Shown: piece after piece, positions 1 through 5,846 of the stretch
How the letters are laid out: every line of letters starts with the position of its first letter
Position numbering within the stretch: the first letter of the stretch is position 1
Source of the DNA: AEGEAN-183 sp964614345
GTDB lineage: Bacteria > Pseudomonadota > Gammaproteobacteria > Magnimaribacterales > Magnimaribacteraceae
Assembly: GCA_964614345.1 (NCBI GenBank)
Contig: CAZTLP010000029.1
Span: 1 to 15,037, forward strand
DNA length: 15,037 nt
Direction: 5' to 3'
Position numbers and translations under genes: made by a program
Notes under the pieces: model-generated
Seen by the model: only the letters and a program-made list of their open reading frames with translations
Database searches by the model: none
Told to the model about the DNA's origin: nothing

Positions 1-145
1 ATATAAGAGGGTTTTGATTACGGATCTAAACATATTGATTTAACTAAATATCATATCTTAAAGGGTAAAATTAATAATAGCTAAATCTTAAATAAAATTT
101 AAAGAAGCTTTTCTTTCACAAATTTTGGAGCGTTTTAATGGGATG
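1..145. other. AT-rich non-coding left edge
   Basis: No gene is supported here. All three + strand frames close within the first 45 bases, and none of the short tails can be assigned to a family. The stretch is very AT-rich up to about base 120, like the intergenic DNA of the right-hand part of the window and unlike the two genes that follow. It contains one copy of the recurrent TATCTTAA...TAAAATTA motif (54-73) and a weaker second ATCTTAAA word near 86. A weak AAAGAAGCTTTTCTTT pairing at about 103-118 lies past the end of the DUF1330 gene, but it has no GC-rich stem and I do not call it a terminator. Confidence 0.5.
54..73 (+). repeat. recurrent intergenic motif, copy 1
   Basis: The sequence TATCTTAAAGGGTAAAATTA recurs with one-base indels on the opposite strand at 5790-5809 and, more loosely, at 1475-1494. 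Copies 1 and 2 lie outside the two ends of the higher-GC block in inverted orientation. It may be a promoter or regulator site, or simply AT-rich resemblance. Confidence 0.35.
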
Positions 146-553
146 CTAAGAGATTTTAGTTTCAATATTGAGTTGTCCTTCCAGACCTGCAATTCGATGT
201 ATTGCACTTTCCAAGTAAGCCGGATCACTGGTCATTTCTACCATCGCCCTGAGGCCGGGATACCTGACGATCGCGATCTTGTCCCAAAGATCTTCTACCT
301 CTCCCAACATTAAACGGCTCACCTCACCCTCGAATATCAGTTGTCCACCAACTCTTTCTATATGCGCCTGAACCTCAGTGCTATAGATCGCGTAGGCTTG
401 CTCACCGGTCAGGTCCGTTTCACGACCATCTTCATATTCAGCTTTATCCTTAAATTTAAGCAGGTTCACCATGTGAATTGGTGTGTCTGCATCTCCCTCC
501 ATAAAACCCTTAATTTGTTCTTCATTAGGTGTTACTTTGTTTTCTACTTTCAT
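146..553 (-). CDS. DUF1330 family protein
   Basis: This is a 135-residue soluble protein with no signal peptide or membrane segment. It matches the DUF1330 pattern (ferredoxin-like dimeric alpha/beta barrel fold): an early HMVNLLKFK strand (about residues 27-35), a middle GEQAYAIYSTEV helix, VGGQLIFEGEV, and a late WDKIAIVRYP strand followed by a DPAYLESAIHRIAGLEGQ helix. The biochemical role of the family is largely unknown, so none is assigned. An in-frame ATG at 559 would add Met-Pro. I prefer the ATG at 553 because GAGG (complement of 560-563) sits six bases upstream of it and would touch the ATG at 559. It is transcribed divergently from the glutathione S-transferase gene across about 200 bases. 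GC content is mid-40s percent by hand count, higher than the genes after 1500, so it shares the foreign composition of its neighbour. Confidence 0.85.
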   Translation of the reverse strand: MKVENKVTPNEEQIKGFMEGDADTPIHMVNLLKFKDKAEYEDGRETDLTGEQAYAIYSTEVQAHIERVGGQLIFEGEVSRLMLGEVEDLWDKIAIVRYPGLRAMVEMTSDPAYLESAIHRIAGLEGQLNIETKIS

Positions 554-559
554 AGGCAT

Positions 560-563
560 CCTC
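560..563 (-). promoter_or_regulatory. ribosome binding site of the DUF1330 gene
   Basis: The minus strand reads GAGG followed by six bases (ATGCCT) and then ATG. This decides the start at 553 over the ATG at 559, which would directly abut the site. Confidence 0.5.
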
Positions 564-686
564 GTCGATGATGGTAACTCAATTCAGTTGTACCAATACA
601 CCAGCACATCAGTTTCATCCAGCAGTTATTCAGGTGTTTATCTGGGTAATTCGGCTCTTGATATGAATCACTCTAACTATAAACTA

Positions 687-716
687 TTGGCACTATTAGT
701 GTTATATTTTTAGTAT
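687..716 (+). promoter_or_regulatory. candidate sigma-70 promoter of the GST gene
   Basis: TTGGCA (687-692, 5 of 6 to TTGACA) is followed after 18 bases by TAGTAT (711-716, 4 of 6 to TATAAT). The predicted start of transcription lies near 723, giving a leader of about 38 bases before the ATG at 761. It is a consensus match only. Confidence 0.35.
691..701. promoter_or_regulatory. 11-base palindrome in the GST promoter spacer
   Basis: CACTATTAGTG has perfect five-base arms (CACTA/TAGTG) around a central T. It overlaps the end of the candidate -35 box and fills part of the spacer, where a repressor would block RNA polymerase. The arms are short, so a chance palindrome is possible. Confidence 0.25.
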
Positions 717-760
717 AGATCGATTATCCAAGCATGATATAAATTCCGTAGATAGAACAA

Positions 761-1450
761 ATGACAAACAGCAAAACCCTACCCCTACTTCATGGCTCCA
801 ATATTTCTCCTTATGTCCGAAAGGTTCGGGTGGCTCTTGCCTACAAGGACATAGAGTACAGCAACACCCAACAGAGCCCGTTCAACGCCCCTGAGGAGTT
901 TATAGCAAAGAGTCCCTTGTCGAAGATTCCTTGCTGGGAAGAAGGAGAACTCATTCTGCCTGACTCTTCCGTGATCCTGAGCTACCTCGATTACCGCTAT
1001 CCGGACCCGCCTCTCCTGCCTGCTGAAGCTGGCCTAAGGGCACGGGCTCTCTGGTTAGAGGAGTACGCCGACACCAAGGTGGGGGAGACAGTGGCCGGCG
1101 TCTTTTTCCAGCGAATTATACGGCCGACTGCGTTCAAGCAAGAAACCGACGAGCGTTTAGTAGCACATTTGTTGGATTCGGCCCTGCCCAAAGTCTTCGA
1201 TTACCTCACCAGTTGTCTAGGGGACGATGAGTTCATGGTTGGTGGTGAATTTTCGCTCGCTGACATCGCCATCACGAGCGCCTTCGTTAACTTCGCTTTG
1301 GCGGGAGAGACAGTAGATACAGCCCGATGGCCAGAGTTGGCCAGTTACATCCAACGCGTTCATGCCCTGCCCTGCTACGCGCCTATCGTCAAGGCTGATC
1401 TGGAGGGCGAGTTTGCTAAATTCAGACCGAAGGAAAGTGGCAATGCCTGA
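761..1450 (+). CDS. glutathione S-transferase family protein
   Basis: This is a 229-residue cytosolic protein of the usual GST length. The N-terminal thioredoxin-like domain (about residues 6-85) has the SPYVRKVRVAL segment that carries the catalytic Ser or Tyr region, the cis-Pro in SKIPCW, and the PDSSVI turn that binds the gamma-glutamyl part of glutathione. The C-terminal helical domain holds GGEFSLADIAI, the conserved N-capping box with its buried Asp. The family conjugates glutathione to electrophiles or acts in isomerase, dehalogenase or peroxidase steps; the substrate cannot be told. No good Shine-Dalgarno precedes the ATG. GC content is about 50-60 percent by hand count, against about 25-40 percent in the genes from 1507 on, and GC-ending codons are frequent. 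That marks the gene as recently transferred or as sequence from another genome joined in assembly. Confidence 0.9.
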   Translation: MTNSKTLPLLHGSNISPYVRKVRVALAYKDIEYSNTQQSPFNAPEEFIAKSPLSKIPCWEEGELILPDSSVILSYLDYRYPDPPLLPAEAGLRARALWLEEYADTKVGETVAGVFFQRIIRPTAFKQETDERLVAHLLDSALPKVFDYLTSCLGDDEFMVGGEFSLADIAITSAFVNFALAGETVDTARWPELASYIQRVHALPCYAPIVKADLEGEFAKFRPKESGNA

Positions 1451-1474
1451 AATAATATTCTGGTTGTAGGCCAG

Positions 1475-1494
1475 TAATTCTTTTACTTAAGATA
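1475..1494 (-). repeat. recurrent intergenic motif, copy 2 (looser)
   Basis: The minus strand reads TATCTTAAGTAAAAGAATTA. It shares TATCTTAAG and TAAAA...TTA with the copies at 54-73 and 5790-5809, but with a two-base deletion and a two-base insertion. It lies in the 56-base gap between the GST and dgkA genes. Confidence 0.25.
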
Positions 1495-1506
1495 AGATGA
1501 TGCTTG

Positions 1507-1851
1507 ATGTTTTTTAAAAAGATATATGCAGCTTTCATTAATTCTTTTCAAGGAATTTATAAGGCTTTAAAAGAAGAATTTGCTTTCAAGGTAGAATTTT
1601 TTCTTTCTGTTTTTTTAATCCCAGCTTCTTTCTTTATTGGAAACAATGCTCTTGAAATAATTCTTTTATCAGGAAGTACTCTTTTTATTCTTTTAGTAGA
1701 GTTAATAAATACATCACTTGAAACCACTTTAGATAGAATTGGTTTAGAAGAAAATGATTTAACGAAGTATGCAAAAGATCTGGGTTCCGGTGCAGTCCTC
1801 ATTTCTCTTATACTTTGGTTAGTAACTTGGTCTTTAATAGTTATTTACTAG
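1507..1851 (+). CDS. dgkA: diacylglycerol kinase
   Basis: This 114-residue inner-membrane enzyme phosphorylates diacylglycerol to phosphatidic acid, recycling lipid released during envelope glycan synthesis. An amphipathic N-terminal region is followed by three membrane segments at about residues 31-47, 48-67 and 95-114, as in E. coli DgkA. The signature VELINTSLETTLDRIG followed by KYAKDLGSGAV is intact. Glu65, Asn68, Glu72, Asp76, Lys90 and Asp91 line up with E. coli Glu69, Asn72, Glu76, Asp80, Lys94 and Asp95 at a constant offset of four. I start at ATG 1507; a TTG at 1504 would add one residue. No strong Shine-Dalgarno is seen. This is the first clearly AT-rich gene after the foreign block and the first of four + strand genes. 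Confidence 0.93.
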   Translation: MFFKKIYAAFINSFQGIYKALKEEFAFKVEFFLSVFLIPASFFIGNNALEIILLSGSTLFILLVELINTSLETTLDRIGLEENDLTKYAKDLGSGAVLISLILWLVTWSLIVIY

Positions 1852-1902
1852 ACAACAAAGTCCCAACATCGTACAAAGAAGTCTTAATAAGAAAATTCAT
1901 AA

Positions 1903-3357
1903 ATGAGCTCTCCTAAAACTGTCTCAATGCGTACCAAGCTTGCCTTTGGTGTTGGGGCATCTGGGGAAGCAGGAACATTATGGATGTTCAATGCACTTAC
2001 TTTCTTCTTTTACAACCAAATTCTAGGACTTCCTCCTGACTTAGCAGGATATGCTGTTGCCATTGCTATAGTTTTCGATGCCATTACTGATCCAATTATG
2101 GGCTCAATCTCTGACAGATTCAGATCAAAGTACGGGAGAAGGCATCCTTTTATGTTTGCTGCTCCGGGCCCCATCTTAATTGCTTTGTTTTTCATATTTA
2201 ATCCTCCAGATTCTGTGGAGAGCAATATTCAGTTATTTGCTTGGTACACATTTTTTACCATTATGTTAAGGGTAAGCTTAACTTTGTTTACTGTCCCACA
2301 TCTGGCCTTAGGGGCAGAACTTTCCGATGACTATGATGAACGATCTAAGGTCATGAGTTACAACACCTTGTTTGGTTACATTGGTGTAGTTTTCATGCAT
2401 GTTTTTGTTTGGTTCATCATTTTCGATAATTTTGAAGGTGGGCAGAGAAATATAGAAGCCTATACACCTATAGTGATTTATGCATCGGTTTTGATAGCAA
2501 CATGTATTGTAGTTTCAGCATGGTTTACTAAAGACCAGATACCCTATCTGAAGAAACCACCTGATGATGGCGAAAGAATAGGTTTTATAAGACTAGTTAA
2601 GGATATGAAAGGCGCCATGTCTAATAAGAACTATCTAAATTTACTCATTGGCCTTTTCTTTTTATCAGTCCTAATAGGCACTCACGAGACCTTAGGTCTT
2701 TATATGGTTACCTTCTTCTGGGAGTTATCCCCTTACCAAATTGGCTTTTTAATTATTAATAATATTATCGGTTATGCCCTTGGTTTTATTTTAGCTGCCA
2801 GATTACACAGAAGATTTGATAAGAGAGCCACAATAGTTTTCACTTGTTTAACACTAAGTATCTTTTGGTCTTCAGCAGTCACACTGAGACTGTTTGACCT
2901 TGCGCCACTAAATTCTACTTGGGAATTAGTTATTTTTATTATTTGTTTGGGTTCGATCTCGTCGGCAAGCGGTTCAATCTTACATATAAGTGTGATGTCA
3001 GCCTTAGCAGATGTTGCTGATGAAAATGAACTAAAAACCGGTATGAGACAAGAAGGAATCTATTATTCAGCTAGGGCTTTCTTTGGGAAAGCCTCTAATG
3101 CTTTTGGGCATGTAGTTGCTGGGTGGGCCTTAAAATATATTGGATTTCCTGAAAATGCTATTCCTGGTGAATTGTCCAGCGAAATGATATTTAATCTTGG
3201 AATAATTGATGGGCCTTTTGCTATGGTCTGGGGCTTTATAGCAGTCTTGTTTTACTATCGTTATGGAATAGATAGAAAGTATCACGCTCAAATACAGGAG
3301 CAACTCAGAGTTAAGAAAAGTGCTCAAAGCTCTTCAAATCAACTTGAATCTGTATAA
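1903..3357 (+). CDS. MFS transporter, GPH (MelB-like) sugar/cation symporter family
   Basis: This 484-residue integral membrane protein has about twelve hydrophobic segments. The family signature is clear: KLAFGVGASGEAGT at the N-terminus (residues 12-25), then VFDAITDPIMGSISDRF (57-73) and KYGRRHPF (76-83). Asp59 and Asp63 fall where MelB-type carriers bind the coupling Na+ or H+. A second conserved stretch, LRVSLTLFTVPHLALGAEL with DYDERSKV after it, matches the loop typical of this family. Characterised members move glycosides, pentosides or hexuronides with a cation, but many marine homologues have no known substrate. Nothing nearby (dgkA before, folE after) reveals the cargo. The gene is 51 bases after dgkA and 31 before folE. 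No clear ribosome binding site is seen. Confidence 0.88.
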   Translation: MSSPKTVSMRTKLAFGVGASGEAGTLWMFNALTFFFYNQILGLPPDLAGYAVAIAIVFDAITDPIMGSISDRFRSKYGRRHPFMFAAPGPILIALFFIFNPPDSVESNIQLFAWYTFFTIMLRVSLTLFTVPHLALGAELSDDYDERSKVMSYNTLFGYIGVVFMHVFVWFIIFDNFEGGQRNIEAYTPIVIYASVLIATCIVVSAWFTKDQIPYLKKPPDDGERIGFIRLVKDMKGAMSNKNYLNLLIGLFFLSVLIGTHETLGLYMVTFFWELSPYQIGFLIINNIIGYALGFILAARLHRRFDKRATIVFTCLTLSIFWSSAVTLRLFDLAPLNSTWELVIFIICLGSISSASGSILHISVMSALADVADENELKTGMRQEGIYYSARAFFGKASNAFGHVVAGWALKYIGFPENAIPGELSSEMIFNLGIIDGPFAMVWGFIAVLFYYRYGIDRKYHAQIQEQLRVKKSAQSSSNQLESV

Positions 3358-3388
3358 TGCGGGCTGAATTAACTAGATATTTTTAAAA

Positions 3389-4003
3389 ATGAAAAAAGGA
3401 CAACAAAAAAAGGTTACAAAAATAAGAACAAAACCTTCTAGAAAACAAGCAGAGGAAGCTGTAAAAACTCTCATCCAATGGGCTGGAGATAATCCTGATA
3501 GAGAGGGTTTAATAGAGACACCGAAAAGAGTAGTTAATGCTTACAAAGAATTCTTTGGTGGTTATGATAGTGATCCTGAACAAGTCCTATCCAAAACTTT
3601 TGATGAGGTTGAAGGTTACGATGAAATGGTCATAGTTCGAGATATAGCTATTGAATCTCATTGTGAACATCACATGGTTCCTTTTGTCGGCATTGCTCAT
3701 ATTGGATATATCCCTAATAAACGTATAGTTGGTATAAGTAAACTGGCTAGAATTGCAGATGTTTTTGCCAAACGTCTCCAAACACAAGAAACAATGACTG
3801 CTCAAATAGCTGATACTATAAATGAAGTCCTTAAACCAAAAGGTGTCGCAGTTGTGATAGATGCTCAACATCAGTGTATGACTACTCGAGGTACTCACAA
3901 ATCTGAAAGCAGTACCATTACTAGTAGGATGTTAGGTTTATTCAGAACTAATTCAAATACAAGAAATGAATTTATGAATCTCATAAATTCAGCAAATAAT
4001 TAA
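3389..4003 (+). CDS. folE: GTP cyclohydrolase I
   Basis: This 204-residue cytosolic enzyme converts GTP to 7,8-dihydroneopterin triphosphate and formate, the first step of tetrahydrofolate synthesis. The first 18 residues are a basic tail. The catalytic domain carries IESHCEHHMVPF and DAQHQCMTTRG. Zinc ligands Cys92, His95 and Cys163 and catalytic His94 correspond to E. coli Cys110, His113, Cys181 and His112 at a constant offset of 18. GISKLARI (115-122) and REGLIETPKRV (38-48) are also standard. It is a type I (FolE1) enzyme with all key residues. The ATG at 3389 lacks a visible Shine-Dalgarno. The stop is followed after nine bases, in the same reading frame, by the TTG start of the maf gene, suggesting one transcript. 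Confidence 0.96.
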   Translation: MKKGQQKKVTKIRTKPSRKQAEEAVKTLIQWAGDNPDREGLIETPKRVVNAYKEFFGGYDSDPEQVLSKTFDEVEGYDEMVIVRDIAIESHCEHHMVPFVGIAHIGYIPNKRIVGISKLARIADVFAKRLQTQETMTAQIADTINEVLKPKGVAVVIDAQHQCMTTRGTHKSESSTITSRMLGLFRTNSNTRNEFMNLINSANN

Positions 4004-4012
4004 ATTTTCAAG

Positions 4013-4624
4013 TTGTCTTCAGAAGACGCGCCACTTAACGAATCTTTTATCCTTGCTTCAGGTTCTGAGATCAGAAAACAGATACTTTCTGATCATGGTT
4101 TAAATTTTATTGTACAAACCTCAGAAATTGATGAAGAAGAACTCAAAGAGAAGTATAAAGATCTGCCTTTTGAAGTAAGAGCTAAAAAACTAGCATTAGC
4201 AAAAGCAGAAAAAGTTAGTGAAGCAAACCCTAACAAGTATGTGCTTGGGGCTGATCAAATGTGTGTTTTTAATAATATTGTTTTGAATAAGCCAGGAAAT
4301 GAAGAGAATGCGGTTAACTCGTTAAAATTATTATCCGGAGATACTCATTACCAGTACAGTGGGATAGCCATCTGTTTAAACGGAGAATCTTTATGGTCTT
4401 TTTGCGATACAGCAAGTCTTACAATGAAAGATCTTACCGATAAAGAAATTAGATCCTATGTCAACAAAGATGAGCCCTATCAGTGTGCTGGATCTTATAA
4501 ATATGAATCTCATGGTTCAGGTCTTTTTTCTGAAGTAAAAGGATCTACATACACAATACAAGGCCTTGCCCTAACCTCCCTTCTCAAAGCCTTCGAAGAT
4601 CTCGGTCTCTCTTTTAGGAAATAA
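4013..4624 (+). CDS. maf: Maf/YceF-type nucleoside triphosphate pyrophosphatase
   Basis: This 203-residue cytosolic protein belongs to the Maf family, which hydrolyses non-canonical or methylated nucleoside triphosphates to monophosphates and pyrophosphate. Visible motifs are the phosphate-binding ILASGSEIR (13-21), VLGADQ with the catalytic Asp81, NKPGNEENAVNSLKLLSG, and CAGSYKYES...LFSEVKG...IQGL near the C-terminus. The ADQ tail and CAGSYK/LF block resemble the E. coli YceF branch (7-methyl-GTP preferring) more than the YhdE branch (dTTP/UTP). The start is unusual: no ATG lies between the folE stop and the ASGS motif, so TTG at 4013 is the likely start, with ATT at 4004 the only other option. 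The gene ends two bases from the stop of cfa on the other strand. Confidence 0.9.
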   Translation: MSSEDAPLNESFILASGSEIRKQILSDHGLNFIVQTSEIDEEELKEKYKDLPFEVRAKKLALAKAEKVSEANPNKYVLGADQMCVFNNIVLNKPGNEENAVNSLKLLSGDTHYQYSGIAICLNGESLWSFCDTASLTMKDLTDKEIRSYVNKDEPYQCAGSYKYESHGSGLFSEVKGSTYTIQGLALTSLLKAFEDLGLSFRK

Positions 4625-4626
4625 GA

Positions 4627-5760
4627 CTATCTGTAAGTCTGAATTGGTCTTTCAGAACCTTCCAGTGAAAACAATACCTGCCATAACTGGAGAGTTCTTG
4701 ATCTGAAATTAGCTGCACTTGAGAGTAACCAAAAAGTCCACATTCTATAAAATTCTTTATCATACTTGTCTTTAAGTTTTTCGTAGTTAGTAACAAAATT
4801 TTCGTACCAACACATCAAAGTTTTATCGTAATGAGGGCCTATGTTGTGCCAATCATCAAAAATAAAAAGTCCCTCACTTGCTTTCGTTATTTGCTCTGCT
4901 GAAGGTATCATCCCATTAGGGAAAATATATTTCTCTACCCAAGGATCTGTAGTTGTAGTTGACTCATTTCCCCCTATGGTATGAAGGAGAAAAGCACCAT
5001 CGTCTTTTAAGCAGCCTCTAACAATCTCAAAGAATTCTCTATAATTTTTATAGCCTACAGCTTCAAACATACCAATAGAATAAATAGCGTCAAATTTCTC
5101 ATTTAAGTCTCGATAGTCCACCAATCTAAAATCAACATCCATGTTGTCTGAATTCTCTTTTGCATACTCTATTTGTTCTTTTGAAACAGTAATTCCCACG
5201 ACACTAACACCATAATTATTAGCTAAATGCTTAGCGGCACCACCCCAGCCACATCCTATATCTAATACTTTCATTCCTGGTTTAAGGTCTAATTTTTTTG
5301 CCACAAGATCTAATTTTGCTAATTGAGATTGTTCTAAAGTACTCACTTCATCAGTCCAATAGCCACATGTATACATCATTGTCTTATCAAGCATCAAAGA
5401 AAAAAGATCATTACCAATATCATAATGCCGTTCAGCTACTTGGAAGGCTCTGGAAATAGATTGTAAATTTCTTAATTTACTTTTTATTCTGCCTAAAAAT
5501 AGAGGAATACTCTGTATTTCTGTAGAAACACCTTGTTTTAAAACTTTTTCGAAAAATAGATCCAAACGTTCACAGTCAAACCAACCTTTCATGTAACCTT
5601 CACCAAAACCTAGCGAACCATTAAACAGAATGCTTTTATATAAATCTGGGTTGTGTACAGTTAAATCCCAAGGACGGTTCCCATTTATCTCTATATCTAT
5701 CTCTTCTAGAAGCTCAGAGTATTTATTAAGAAGTATTTTATTTAACATACTGATTTTCAT
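4627..5760 (-). CDS. cfa: cyclopropane-fatty-acyl-phospholipid synthase
   Basis: This 377-residue SAM-dependent enzyme adds a methylene bridge to cis double bonds of membrane phospholipid acyl chains (E. coli Cfa has 382 residues). The N-terminal domain (about 1-105) includes NPDLYKSILFNGSLGFGEGY and DCERLDLFF. The methyltransferase domain has the SAM loop VLDIGCGWGGAAKHLA. MYTCGYW, SIGMFEAVG, LLHTIGG, DPWVEKYIFPNG and LQLWQVLFS match the Cfa active-site blocks; the Cys of TCGYW, the Glu of MFEAVG and the His of LLHTIG are kept. Two differences from E. coli are FEAVG where E. coli has FEHVG, and Ser in WLLSSAANF where E. coli has Cys354. The ATG at 5760 is used; a second in-frame ATG at 5748 is possible. 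It is divergent from the monooxygenase gene across 86 bases. Confidence 0.93.
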   Translation of the reverse strand: MKISMLNKILLNKYSELLEEIDIEINGNRPWDLTVHNPDLYKSILFNGSLGFGEGYMKGWFDCERLDLFFEKVLKQGVSTEIQSIPLFLGRIKSKLRNLQSISRAFQVAERHYDIGNDLFSLMLDKTMMYTCGYWTDEVSTLEQSQLAKLDLVAKKLDLKPGMKVLDIGCGWGGAAKHLANNYGVSVVGITVSKEQIEYAKENSDNMDVDFRLVDYRDLNEKFDAIYSIGMFEAVGYKNYREFFEIVRGCLKDDGAFLLHTIGGNESTTTTDPWVEKYIFPNGMIPSAEQITKASEGLFIFDDWHNIGPHYDKTLMCWYENFVTNYEKLKDKYDKEFYRMWTFWLLSSAANFRSRTLQLWQVLFSLEGSERPIQTYR

Positions 5761-5789
5761 TCTAAATTGATTTCAAAGATAAAATAAAC

Positions 5790-5809
5790 TAAATTTTACC
5801 CTTAAGATA
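5790..5809 (-). repeat. recurrent intergenic motif, copy 3
   Basis: The minus strand reads TATCTTAAGGGTAAAATTTA, differing from copy 1 (54-73) only by a one-A deletion and a one-T insertion. It sits in the divergent gap between cfa and the monooxygenase. A related ACCTTAAAGAT word follows on the + strand near 5830, echoing the ACCCTTAAGAT of this copy, so two half-related sites may lie in this promoter region. Confidence 0.4.
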
Positions 5810-5822
5810 CCAAATATCTTTG

Positions 5823-5828
5823 TATAAC
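5823..5828 (+). promoter_or_regulatory. candidate -10 box of the monooxygenase operon
   Basis: TATAAC (5 of 6 to TATAAT), preceded by TTTG, lies about 18 bases before the ATG at 5847, predicting a very short leader. The bases about 17 upstream (CCTTAA region) do not resemble a -35 box, so recognition may depend on an activator or on the extended -10. Weak evidence. Confidence 0.3.
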
Positions 5829-5846
5829 TACCTTAAAGATTAAAAA

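Larger units (their letters stand above)
554..760. other. divergent intergenic region
   Basis: About 200 bases separate two divergent genes, so promoters for both should lie here. This is the longest non-coding stretch in the window apart from the N gap. GC falls toward the GST side. Besides the candidate GST promoter and the palindrome listed separately, it carries three close copies of ACTAT (676-680, 683-687, 692-696). I saw no convincing paired -35/-10 for the minus-strand gene and no RNA-like hairpin. Confidence 0.5.
121..1450. other. compositionally foreign block (DUF1330 + GST)
   Basis: Sixty-base lines counted by hand give 34/60 GC at 241, 36/60 at 1021 and 32/60 at 841, against 15/60 at 1561 and 23/60 at 1981. 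Composition falls sharply at both edges, near 120 and near 1450-1500. No transposase, integrase, tRNA or clear att-like direct repeat flanks the block. It is either a small transferred cassette or a chimeric assembly segment. Confidence 0.6.

Noticed and set aside
1..43. C-terminal tail of a + strand gene entering from the left
   Set aside because: A frame is open for about 13 codons only, too short to tell from chance in AT-rich DNA.
103..118. Hairpin AAAGAAGCTTTTCTTT as a terminator of the DUF1330 gene
   Set aside because: The stem is short and nearly all A/T, with no GC core followed by a U run.
125..713. Three + strand open frames of 60-76 codons
   Set aside because: They lie antisense to, or run out of, the DUF1330 gene, have no family-like sequence, and the minus frame is a clear family match.
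54..1494. The foreign block as an insertion sequence with terminal inverted repeats
   Set aside because: No transposase or target-site duplication is present, the inverted copies are imperfect, and a third copy occurs at an unrelated promoter region.
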